Of a stretch of 7,523 bases of DNA, positions 1 to 5,257 are shown piece by piece. A program made the position numbers and the translations under genes. The notes beneath the pieces were generated by a model. The model made no database searches and was not told where the DNA came from. It saw only the letters and a program-made list of their open reading frames with translations. Where the stretch lies: positions 1-7,523 of the forward strand of contig CACZON010000317.1 of assembly GCA_902782805.1 (NCBI GenBank), read 5' to 3'. Each line of letters starts with the position of its first letter. Within the stretch, counting starts at the first letter, position 1. This DNA comes from Oscillospiraceae bacterium (lineage in GTDB: Bacteria; Bacillota; Clostridia; Oscillospirales; Acutalibacteraceae).

Positions 1-363
1 GGATAAGCTCTCGGCGTCTTTAAGCGCGCGGATCGCTTCTTTTGCCTCCCGGCAGAGCGCGAGCGCTTCGGCTTTTTCGCCTTCGCGAAGATAAACGGGC
101 AGTGCGCTGAGCGTAACGTCCAGCGCACAGAGCCGGTCGTGTGACAGATACAGACAGAATACCGCATGCGCTTCTTTCCAGTCGAGGAGGAGCGCTTCGC
201 CGTCGGAACCGGAAGCTTTCCCGGTTCCGGCGGCGATTTTTGTTTCAAGCGATTCGATTTTCCGGAGCATTTCGCCGCTTTTTTTCGCGGTAAACCGGTT
301 TGCGGCGATACAGAGAAAGACCGCGCAGAAAAGCAGCGCCGCCCCAAACAGAACCCGTTTCAT
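1..363 (-). CDS. DUF4363-like membrane-anchored protein (3' end cut off by window)
   Basis: The reading frame stays open for 121 codons from the ATG at 363-361 to the window edge, so the C-terminus is missing. Residues 4-21 form one hydrophobic helix after a short MKR start. This suggests an N-terminal membrane anchor with the rest outside the cytoplasm. After a Gly/Ser-rich stretch (residues 45-55) the chain is predicted helical, with a Trp at 62 and a His at 75 in a W-x12-H arrangement that resembles the DUF4363 family as I remember it. The start overlaps the stop of the upstream DUF421 gene as ATGA. It is preceded by an AAAGGAG site (372-378) lying inside that gene, so the two are almost certainly translated from one mRNA. 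DUF4363 proteins commonly follow DUF421 genes in spore-forming Clostridia, and that neighbour supports the call more than the sequence does. The biochemical role is unknown. Confidence 0.7.
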   Translation of the reverse strand, partial: MKRVLFGAALLFCAVFLCIAANRFTAKKSGEMLRKIESLETKIAAGTGKASGSDGEALLLDWKEAHAVFCLYLSHDRLCALDVTLSALPVYLREGEKAEALALCREAKEAIRALKDAESLS

Positions 364-1055
364 TTGGAAGACTCCTTTCGCACGACCGTTGTGCGGCCGC
401 GTTTGGTCGCCGTCATTAAAAAAACCTCCTTTTCCGAGGGGATCCCCTGCGCCGCGAGCTGTTCGCGGATCCACGCGCGGCTTTTTTCGCACAGCGAGAT
501 CGAAACGTCGGAAAAACGGCCGTCGCGGATCACAACGACCTCGAGTTCGCTCTCCTGCGGCGCAGACTGCAGAAGCTCCGGCCGGAGAAACCCCGTCTCG
601 AGCGGCTTGCAGGCCGCCTTTTGAAGCACGCTCAGCTTGCCGTTCGTTTCGACAACCGCCCAGGCAACCTCATCGAGCGAGCCGATCCCTTCCTGACGCA
701 GTTCCTCAAAGAGATCCTCCGGCGTCATGCGCAAGGCGTGCAGACGCTCCGGCAGAACACGGCCTTCTTCGATGATGACGACCGGCTTTCCGCAGACGAG
801 CCGGCGGACCGTTTCGCTTTTGAGCATCGAAAAGGAGAGCAGCAGTTCAAAGGCGACAAGGCACAGGATCGGGATCAGGCCGCTGACGAGCGGCTGGGAG
901 GTATCCTGCATCGGCAGCGACGCGATATCCGAGATCAGAAGCGTTACGACGAGCTCGCCCGTTGTAAGATCGCCGATCTGCCGCTTCCCCATCAGGCGCA
1001 GGGAAGCGAGGATCAGTATGTAGAGAATGACCGTACGAATCAGCGAAATCAACAT
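360..1055 (-). CDS. DUF421 (YetF-like) membrane protein
   Basis: A 231-residue protein with the usual DUF421 build. Three hydrophobic segments (about 3-19, 34-47 and 56-76) are followed by a soluble domain, probably cytoplasmic. Family-typical stretches are LRLMGKRQIGDLTTGELV near residues 19-36, GKPVVIIEEGRV at 89-100, and a later M-TPEDL-ELR-GI-SLDEVAWAVVE-NG-LSVL pattern at 110-144. The frame is open far upstream to 2069, but that part is antisense to the GerA gene. The ATG at 1055 is chosen because it begins the conserved first helix and has a GGAAGGAG site at 1066-1073, ten bases away. From memory, DUF421 proteins of Bacillus (YetF, YdfS, and the 2Duf protein of spoVA2mob) are placed in the inner spore membrane and affect spore resistance and germination. 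That fits the divergent germination operon here. The molecular activity is unknown. Its stop is fused as ATGA to the DUF4363 gene. Confidence 0.9.
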   Translation of the reverse strand: MLISLIRTVILYILILASLRLMGKRQIGDLTTGELVVTLLISDIASLPMQDTSQPLVSGLIPILCLVAFELLLSFSMLKSETVRRLVCGKPVVIIEEGRVLPERLHALRMTPEDLFEELRQEGIGSLDEVAWAVVETNGKLSVLQKAACKPLETGFLRPELLQSAPQESELEVVVIRDGRFSDVSISLCEKSRAWIREQLAAQGIPSEKEVFLMTATKRGRTTVVRKESSK

Positions 1056-1081
1056 CGGTGAAAAACTCCTTCCTTTTTTCG

Positions 1082-1111
1082 TATCGTTCCCGCAAAACGG
1101 ATAACTTATTC
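1082..1111 (-). promoter_or_regulatory. Candidate forespore (sigma-F-like) promoter of the DUF421 operon
   Basis: Reading the minus strand, GAATA (1111-1107) is followed after 15 bases by GGGAACGATA (1091-1082). I compare this with the sigma-F pattern GywTA-N15-GgnrAnAnTw, recalled from Bacillus subtilis. The spacing is exact, with one mismatch in the -35 and one in the -10. A start near 1075 would give a leader of about 20 bases holding the GGAAGGAG site. This is a pattern match by eye, and sigma-F and sigma-G promoters overlap in sequence, so which factor applies is uncertain. Confidence 0.42.
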
Positions 1112-1127
1112 CGGGTCGGGGAAAATA
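1099..1127 (+). promoter_or_regulatory. Candidate forespore (sigma-F/sigma-G-like) promoter of the ger operon
   Basis: GGATA at 1099-1103 stands 14 bases before GGGGAAAATA (1118-1127), which matches the recalled sigma-F -10 pattern at every informative position. The same bases can be read as a sigma-G element: GGATA, 17 bases, then GAAAATA (1121-1127). GerA-type operons of Bacillus are transcribed by sigma-G. Transcription would start near 1134, leaving a very short leader before the AAAGGAG site at 1136-1142, which is close for efficient initiation. The -35 elements of the two divergent candidates lie only a few bases apart, so the 96-base gap would serve both operons. Confidence 0.4.
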
Positions 1128-1151
1128 AGCGGAAGAAAGGAGTTTTGTTTT

Positions 1152-2606
1152 ATGGAAAAAATCAGCGCGAATCTGCGCGAAAATCTCGCGTACACCGATG
1201 CGCTCTTTGAAAACTGTATGGATTATCTCTGCCGGAACTTCCGCATCGGGGAGACCGGCGCCGCGCTTCTGAGCTTCGACGGGCTGATCGACAAACGGAC
1301 GGTTTCGGAATCGATCCTCACTCCGGTCCTGAACGCCGGAGTTACTCACAAGGGCGGAAAAGGGCTCTATGAAGCGCTGCGCGATCACGCGCTTTCCTCG
1401 GCGGAGCTTGTCGAAACCGATTCTTTCGGAACGCTTCTGGATTTGCTCCTTTCGGGTTTTGCGGCGCTGCTGATCGACGGGAGCGAAAAGGCGATGCTCT
1501 TCGGCGTTCAGGGGTTCGAGACCCGCTCGGTCTCGGAGCCGGCGATGGAAGCGGCGCAGCGCGGCTCCCGGGAGGGATTTGTTGAGGCCTGGCAGATCAA
1601 CGCTTCGCTGATCCGGCGGCGCCTGCGGACGAGTGATCTGAAAATCGAGCGGATGGTGCTCGGTACGGCGAGCAGAACGAATCTCGCGCTCTGCTATCTT
1701 GCGTCCGCCGCGCCCCGGGCGCTGGTCGACCGGATCAAAAGCCGCCTTTCGAAGATCCGGATCCAAACGGTTCTCGCGTCCGGCTACCTCGCGCCGTTTC
1801 TCGAGTACGGCGGCCTGTTCGGCTGCGTCGGCTATACCGAGCGCCCGGATACCGTCTGCGGAAAGATCGCGGAAGGGCGGGTCGCGATTCTGGTGGACGG
1901 CACACCCGACGTTTTGATCGTTCCGTTCCTGTTTACCGAATACTTCCAGAATTTCGACGATTACGTCGTCCGGCCGTTTTTTGCGGCGTTTTCGAGGATC
2001 CTCAAATGGATCGCCTTTTTTGCGGCGATCCTGCTGCCCGCTTCCTATATCGCGCTGATGACCGATCATCCGCAGCTCCTTTCCGGAGAGATGCTCGAGC
2101 GGATCGCCTCGGAAAACGCCGCAACGCCGCTTTCCTTCTTTTCGGAAACGATCTTTACGATGATCCTCTACGAGATCATGCGCGAGGCGGGTCAGCGGGT
2201 TGTGAAAAGCCTGGGCGGCGCGGTCGGGATCGTCGGCGGCCTCGTGGTCGGCGAGGCGGCGGTCAACGCGAAGATCATCGGTTCGATGACGCTGATGGTC
2301 GTTGCGGCTTCGGCGCTCTGCTCCTATACCGTTCCGAAGCTGTACGAATCGATCGGCGCCGTACGCATGATGCTGATCCTCTCCGCCGGGATTTTCGGGG
2401 TCTGGGGAATCTTTCTGTTCCTTAGCTATCTTCTGATCAACACCTGCGCACAGAGCGCGTTCGGCGTGCCGTTTACCGCGCCGCTCACGCCGTTTTCGCG
2501 CGATTCGATGCGCGATACGTTCCTGCGCCAGAGCTGGCGGAAGCTTTCGCGGCGGGTGATGAACCTGCGCGATCTGCCCGGCGCACGGGAGGTGGGGAAG
2601 AAATGA
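1152..2606 (+). CDS. Spore germination protein, GerA family (receptor A subunit)
   Basis: A 484-residue protein, the usual length for the GerA/GerKA/SpoVAF family. The A subunit is the channel-forming part of nutrient germinant receptors in the inner spore membrane. A large N-terminal soluble region (1 to about 280) carries a diagnostic stretch at 129-158: EP, then RGSREGF (RGPREGF or RGPQEGF in most relatives), an Asn, and LIRRRL. Further family marks are a YL after the first soluble half, RPD near 238, an EGRVAILVDGTP block near 245-256, and DYVVRPF at 270-276. Membrane segments follow at about 283-303 (with LPASYIAL), 355-372 (GIVGGLVVGEAAV), 375-395 and 407-429. A soluble tail contains PFTAPLTPFSRD. 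The ATG at 1152 has AAAGGAG nine bases upstream. The stop overlaps the next start as ATGA, and a GGGAGGT site for that gene lies in the last codons, so the genes are co-translated. The germinant cannot be told from sequence. Confidence 0.93.
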   Translation: MEKISANLRENLAYTDALFENCMDYLCRNFRIGETGAALLSFDGLIDKRTVSESILTPVLNAGVTHKGGKGLYEALRDHALSSAELVETDSFGTLLDLLLSGFAALLIDGSEKAMLFGVQGFETRSVSEPAMEAAQRGSREGFVEAWQINASLIRRRLRTSDLKIERMVLGTASRTNLALCYLASAAPRALVDRIKSRLSKIRIQTVLASGYLAPFLEYGGLFGCVGYTERPDTVCGKIAEGRVAILVDGTPDVLIVPFLFTEYFQNFDDYVVRPFFAAFSRILKWIAFFAAILLPASYIALMTDHPQLLSGEMLERIASENAATPLSFFSETIFTMILYEIMREAGQRVVKSLGGAVGIVGGLVVGEAAVNAKIIGSMTLMVVAASALCSYTVPKLYESIGAVRMMLILSAGIFGVWGIFLFLSYLLINTCAQSAFGVPFTAPLTPFSRDSMRDTFLRQSWRKLSRRVMNLRDLPGAREVGKK

Positions 2607-4729
2607 AAGAAAGCGGAACCATCAGCGCGCCGCAGCTTTCCGCAGTGCTCTTTCTGGGCGCGGCGCTGATCCCGTTCTCCTTTTCCCGCTCGATCCTCTT
2701 CGGAATCTCCGGGAGCAATCTCCCGCTCGCGGCGCTTTTGAGCGCCGCGCTGGAGGCAGCTTGTTTTCTGCCGCTCTCGGCGGCTGCGAAGCGCAGCGAA
2801 GGAAAAAAGCTGAAAAGCCTCTTTCTCTTTTACTTTCTCTTTACGGCGGCTTACGATCTGGCGCTGTTCCTGACCTTTTTGAGCAACGTCGTTCACTCCG
2901 GCGTTTCGCCGTTTCTGATGGCGGCCGGGATCTCGGCGGTCGCCTGCTACGGTGCGCAGAAAGGGATCGAAGGCGCCGCGCGCGCGGCGGCCGCGGTTCT
3001 CGTACTGATCGCCGTACCGCTTTTGCTGCTGGCCGTTTCCGCCTTCTGCCGAAAAGGAACCTTACAGCAGTTCGGAAGGCCGGACGCCTTTGAAACCGTA
3101 AAGGGCGGCGTTTCGCTTTTTTCACGCGCGGCGCCGCTGCCGGCGCTGCTGTTTCTGAGAAAAAGCACGCGCGGACATCCCGCAAAGCCGTTTCTCCTCG
3201 GCTGCGTTCTTTCCGGCTTGCTGCTTACTGCCGTCGTTTCCGCGGCGCTTTTTGCACTCGGGCCGTATTTTTATACGCAGCTGTTCCCGGTCTATCAGCT
3301 TGCGCAGACGGCTTCCATCGGCCCGTTCTCGAAAATGGAGCTGCCGCTTTTGGGCGTTTTTCTGATCGGGGTGACGGTGGAGCTTTCGGTGCTGCTGCAT
3401 CTCGCGGCGGGCTGTGTGTTCGAAATTGCCGCGGAAAAGCCCGGACGCCGGCGCAGCGTGCTGATCTTTTTTTCGCTGCTGGTTTTTTCGCTGGGGATTT
3501 CCGTCTGCACGTTCGTTTCCTGGCAGCACGTTTTCTTTGACGAAACGCTTCTGATCTCGGTGAACGTTCTTTTCTGCGTTCTGCTGCCGCTTTGGTTGGC
3601 CTTCCCGCGCCGGAAAACCGCCGCAGCGCTGCTCCTTGCGCTGATGCTGGGGCTGTTCCCCGGATGCGGCGCGGAAACGAACCGGACGCGTACGATCGTC
3701 TCTTCGATGCTGCTTTCAACGGCGAAGGAAGGGATCGAAACAAACCTGCTCTGCGTCGATGAACGGGGAAAGACCGTCTATCGCGAAAGCGCCGAAAGCG
3801 TGACGAAAGCGATCGACGGCATTCGCGCAAAAAGCGGAAAAACTCCGACGCTCTCACGCGAGCTGCTGATCTTTCTCGATCCCGCTTTTGCGCGCGAAGG
3901 TGTGTTTCCGATCTGCGATTTCCTGACACGATGCTACGAGGCTGCGCCGAATACGCAGCTTTTCTGCTGCGCGTTTTCCGGCGCCTCGGCGCTCGAAGCC
4001 ATCACCGAAAAGACGAAAACGCTCGGGAAGAGCGATACGGTCCGGCACGCCTCTTCGCTGGAGGTGGTCAACGCGTTTCTTGCGCAGGACGGCGTCTTCG
4101 CGCTGCCGCTGATCGAAAAAGAGGGGGAAGACTACAAGGCGGAAAAGACGGCCTGCTTTTCGGAGGGAACGCTCTGCGGCAAACTGACGGGCGAAGAGAC
4201 CCGCGCGCTGCTGATCGCAAACGGCGCTTTGAAGAACACGGCTGTTACGTTTTTCGACTGCGAAGCGGGGCGGACGACGCTGACCGTCAAAAACCTCAAC
4301 GCCTCGAAAAACCGCAGCGACGGCTGCGACCTGCTCCTTTCCTGCGAGGCGGATCTGAGCGAAACCGAGCAGACCTTCTATAAAACGCTCGACCGCGCCG
4401 CCTACGAACGCTTCGAGGCGGCGCTTTCGGAACAGCTTTGCGAAAAAATAAAAGCCGCTTTCGAAAAAGCGGCTTCGCTCGGCTGCGAAAAACTGTTCGG
4501 CTTTGAAAACGTGCAGGGGACGCCGGTGATTCGCGTTCTTGCGAACGTCAACCGGATGGAAGAGGAAGCGAATCCCGTCTTTCAGGCTTTTCCGGTGGAA
4601 CCGAATCCGCCGCGGTCGGGGCCGGAGAGCACCTCGACCTCGGTGATTTCGAGCGCGGGCATCTTTTCAAGGATTCGGAACTGGCAGATCCGGTCGTTTT
4701 CGCGGATGACCGTGTCGCGCGTCGCGTAA
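2603..4729 (+). CDS. GerB-type germination permease fused to a GerC-type domain
   Basis: One uninterrupted 708-codon frame carries two proteins that are normally separate. Residues 1 to about 333 are a spore permease (GerAB-like, APC superfamily) of about ten hydrophobic segments. They include the family-like LFPVYQLAQTASIGPFSKME at 227-246. Residues 336-355 (RRK, a run of Leu/Ala, then FPGC) look like the lipoprotein signal that begins GerC proteins, but here it is internal. Residues 356 to about 656 match the Ger(x)C layout: an SVTKAIDGIRAKSGKTP block near 391-407, REL-IFLDPAFAREG, then GKLTGEETRALLIANGALK, and a final VIRVLANVN. In GerA-type receptors B is thought to bind the nutrient and C is an outward-facing lipoprotein. 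Residues 661-708 are read from the antisense strand of dut and look like a non-family tail. A TTG at 3596 could start a separate GerC, but no ribosome binding site precedes it. The start at 2603 is well supported by GGGAGGT nine bases upstream. Confidence 0.85.
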   Translation: MKESGTISAPQLSAVLFLGAALIPFSFSRSILFGISGSNLPLAALLSAALEAACFLPLSAAAKRSEGKKLKSLFLFYFLFTAAYDLALFLTFLSNVVHSGVSPFLMAAGISAVACYGAQKGIEGAARAAAAVLVLIAVPLLLLAVSAFCRKGTLQQFGRPDAFETVKGGVSLFSRAAPLPALLFLRKSTRGHPAKPFLLGCVLSGLLLTAVVSAALFALGPYFYTQLFPVYQLAQTASIGPFSKMELPLLGVFLIGVTVELSVLLHLAAGCVFEIAAEKPGRRRSVLIFFSLLVFSLGISVCTFVSWQHVFFDETLLISVNVLFCVLLPLWLAFPRRKTAAALLLALMLGLFPGCGAETNRTRTIVSSMLLSTAKEGIETNLLCVDERGKTVYRESAESVTKAIDGIRAKSGKTPTLSRELLIFLDPAFAREGVFPICDFLTRCYEAAPNTQLFCCAFSGASALEAITEKTKTLGKSDTVRHASSLEVVNAFLAQDGVFALPLIEKEGEDYKAEKTACFSEGTLCGKLTGEETRALLIANGALKNTAVTFFDCEAGRTTLTVKNLNASKNRSDGCDLLLSCEADLSETEQTFYKTLDRAAYERFEAALSEQLCEKIKAAFEKAASLGCEKLFGFENVQGTPVIRVLANVNRMEEEANPVFQAFPVEPNPPRSGPESTSTSVISSAGIFSRIRNWQIRSFSRMTVSRVA
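4443..4475 (-). terminator. Intrinsic terminator of dut, inside the GerC coding region
   Basis: On the minus strand AAGCCGCTTT, loop TTCG, AAAGCGGCTT form a perfect 10-base-pair stem with a four-base loop. TTTTATTTTTT follows directly (4453-4443). On the plus strand the hairpin is followed by CGCTCGGCTG, with no T-run, so it acts only leftward. It lies 106 bases beyond the dut stop. In the overlapping GerC frame it spells Lys-Ile-Lys-Ala-Ala-Phe-Glu-Lys-Ala-Ala, with an ATA isoleucine codon (4448-4450) falling in the T-run. Confidence 0.8.
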
Positions 4730-5010
4730 ACGGGCATCATCCAGAGATCGCCCTCGCCGCAGTAGGATTCGTCTACGACGCCGACGCTGTTGACCTGAAG
4801 GATCCCCCAGTTTTTGAAGGTGGAGCTACGCGGCGCGATATGGGCTTCGAATCCTTTCGGAAGCTTCACGGAAATCCCGAGCGAGATCAGGCGAAATTCG
4901 CCTTTTTTGAGCTCGACCGTCTCGGCGGCGCGCAGGTCGATCCAGTCACCCTTCTCAACCTTTTTGATTTTATCGATCCGTTCGTTGTGATATTTTACGA
5001 GGATTTCCAT
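4582..5010 (-). CDS. dut: dUTP diphosphatase (dUTPase)
   Basis: A 142-residue trimeric-type dUTPase, which hydrolyses dUTP to dUMP and pyrophosphate. It supplies dUMP for dTMP synthesis and keeps uracil out of DNA. All five motifs are visible: GDWIDLRAA (21-29, motif 1, with Trp-Ile in place of the common Tyr or Phe), PRSS (60-63, motif 2), GVVDESYCGEGD (77-88, motif 3, with the catalytic-type Asp at 80), RICQFRI (107-113, motif 4) and DRGGFGSTGKA (132-142, the Gly-rich C-terminal arm). The PRSSTFKNWGI and DESYCGE wording is that of the dUTPases found in Clostridia and their phages. The frame extends upstream to 5148, but the ATG at 5010 is chosen because AAAAGGAG lies seven bases before it and a strong promoter just beyond. 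The gene stands alone and overlaps the end of the convergent ger operon by 148 bases. Confidence 0.95.
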   Translation of the reverse strand: MEILVKYHNERIDKIKKVEKGDWIDLRAAETVELKKGEFRLISLGISVKLPKGFEAHIAPRSSTFKNWGILQVNSVGVVDESYCGEGDLWMMPVYATRDTVIRENDRICQFRILEKMPALEITEVEVLSGPDRGGFGSTGKA

Positions 5011-5040
5011 CGGGAAGCTCCTTTTCAGTTTACTGTTTTT

Positions 5041-5069
5041 AGTGTAGTATGAAAGCGGCGTTTTGTCAA
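5041..5069 (-). promoter_or_regulatory. Strong sigma-A promoter of dut
   Basis: On the minus strand a perfect TTGACA (5069-5064) stands exactly 17 bases before TACACT (5046-5041), which matches TATAAT at four of six positions. Transcription should start near 5034, giving a leader of about 24 bases that contains the AAAAGGAG site at 5018-5025. The -35 box lies at the edge of the loop of the plus-strand terminator hairpin. This is a vegetative housekeeping promoter, in contrast with the forespore-type elements of the opposing operon. Confidence 0.85.
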
Positions 5070-5094
5070 TCGCGGGAAAACGCCGCGGTTTTTT
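5055..5094 (+). terminator. Intrinsic terminator, plus strand, probably of the ger operon
   Basis: GCGGCGTTTT (5055-5064) pairs perfectly with AAAACGCCGC (5077-5086) around a 12-base loop. After GG comes TTTTTT (5089-5094). I found no other plus-strand hairpin with a T-run between the ger stop at 4729 and this site, so ger transcripts probably run through the whole dut region antisense before ending here. It also shields the downstream nfn promoter from read-through. The minus strand has only TTT after the stem, so it is not an obvious bidirectional terminator. Confidence 0.7.
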
Positions 5095-5147
5095 GTTCCG
5101 AACTGAAAATTTTTTATGAGCCGACCCGGTTTTTTTAAGAAAATTCA

Positions 5148-5176
5148 TTTCTCCCCGGGAAAAAAAGGTGTATAAT
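5148..5176 (+). promoter_or_regulatory. Candidate promoter of nfnAB
   Basis: A perfect TATAAT stands at 5171-5176 in an AT-rich stretch. Seventeen bases upstream is TTTCTC (5148-5153), a poor -35. T-rich and A-rich runs at 5107-5170 could act as UP-like elements. The predicted start is near 5183, leaving a leader of about 75 bases. No Rex-type operator (TTGT...ACAA palindrome) is visible. Confidence 0.55.
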
Positions 5177-5189
5177 TATTTTTAATAGG

Positions 5190-5234
5190 TTTTCCGGGCG
5201 TCCGGGCAATTCGCGGCGGCGCCGGTGCGGAAAA
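5190..5234 (+). other. GC-rich hairpin in the nfnAB leader
   Basis: TTTTCCG (5190-5196) is complementary to CGGAAAA (5228-5234). Inside it CCGG (5202-5205) can pair with CCGG (5222-5225), and GGCGCC (5218-5223) is self-complementary. The structure lies between the predicted transcription start and the AAGGAG site (5243-5248). No T-run follows, so it is not a terminator. It matches no riboswitch I know. It may stabilise the mRNA or be incidental to GC-rich sequence. Confidence 0.35.
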
Positions 5235-5257
5235 ATCAAGCGAAGGAGTTTTCTGCT

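Noticed and set aside
205..228. Perfect 8-base inverted repeat GGAACCGG / CCGGTTCC with an 8-base loop in the DUF4363 gene
   Set aside because: It lies mid-gene in a Gly/Ser-rich coding stretch and has no adjacent T-run on either strand, so neither a terminator nor an operator is supported.
1056..2069. Long upstream extension of the DUF421 reading frame on the minus strand
   Set aside because: It is antisense to the well-supported GerA gene, is rich in Arg with no domain pattern, and the ATG at 1055 has a proper ribosome binding site and begins the conserved helix.
3596..3667. Separate GerC lipoprotein starting at the TTG at 3596
   Set aside because: The encoded start resembles a signal peptide, but no Shine-Dalgarno sequence lies upstream, the lipobox is poor, and the frame is continuous with the permease. 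It is kept only as an alternative to the fusion.
5011..5148. N-terminal extension of dUTPase to an ATG at 5148
   Set aside because: It would run through the dut promoter and ribosome binding site. The added residues are not part of any dUTPase, and the protein from 5010 is full length.
5125..5168. Possible second terminator from CCGGTTTTTTT and CCCCGGGAAAAAAAGG
   Set aside because: The T and A runs could pair, but the flanking GC bases do not extend the stem, so no stable hairpin forms.
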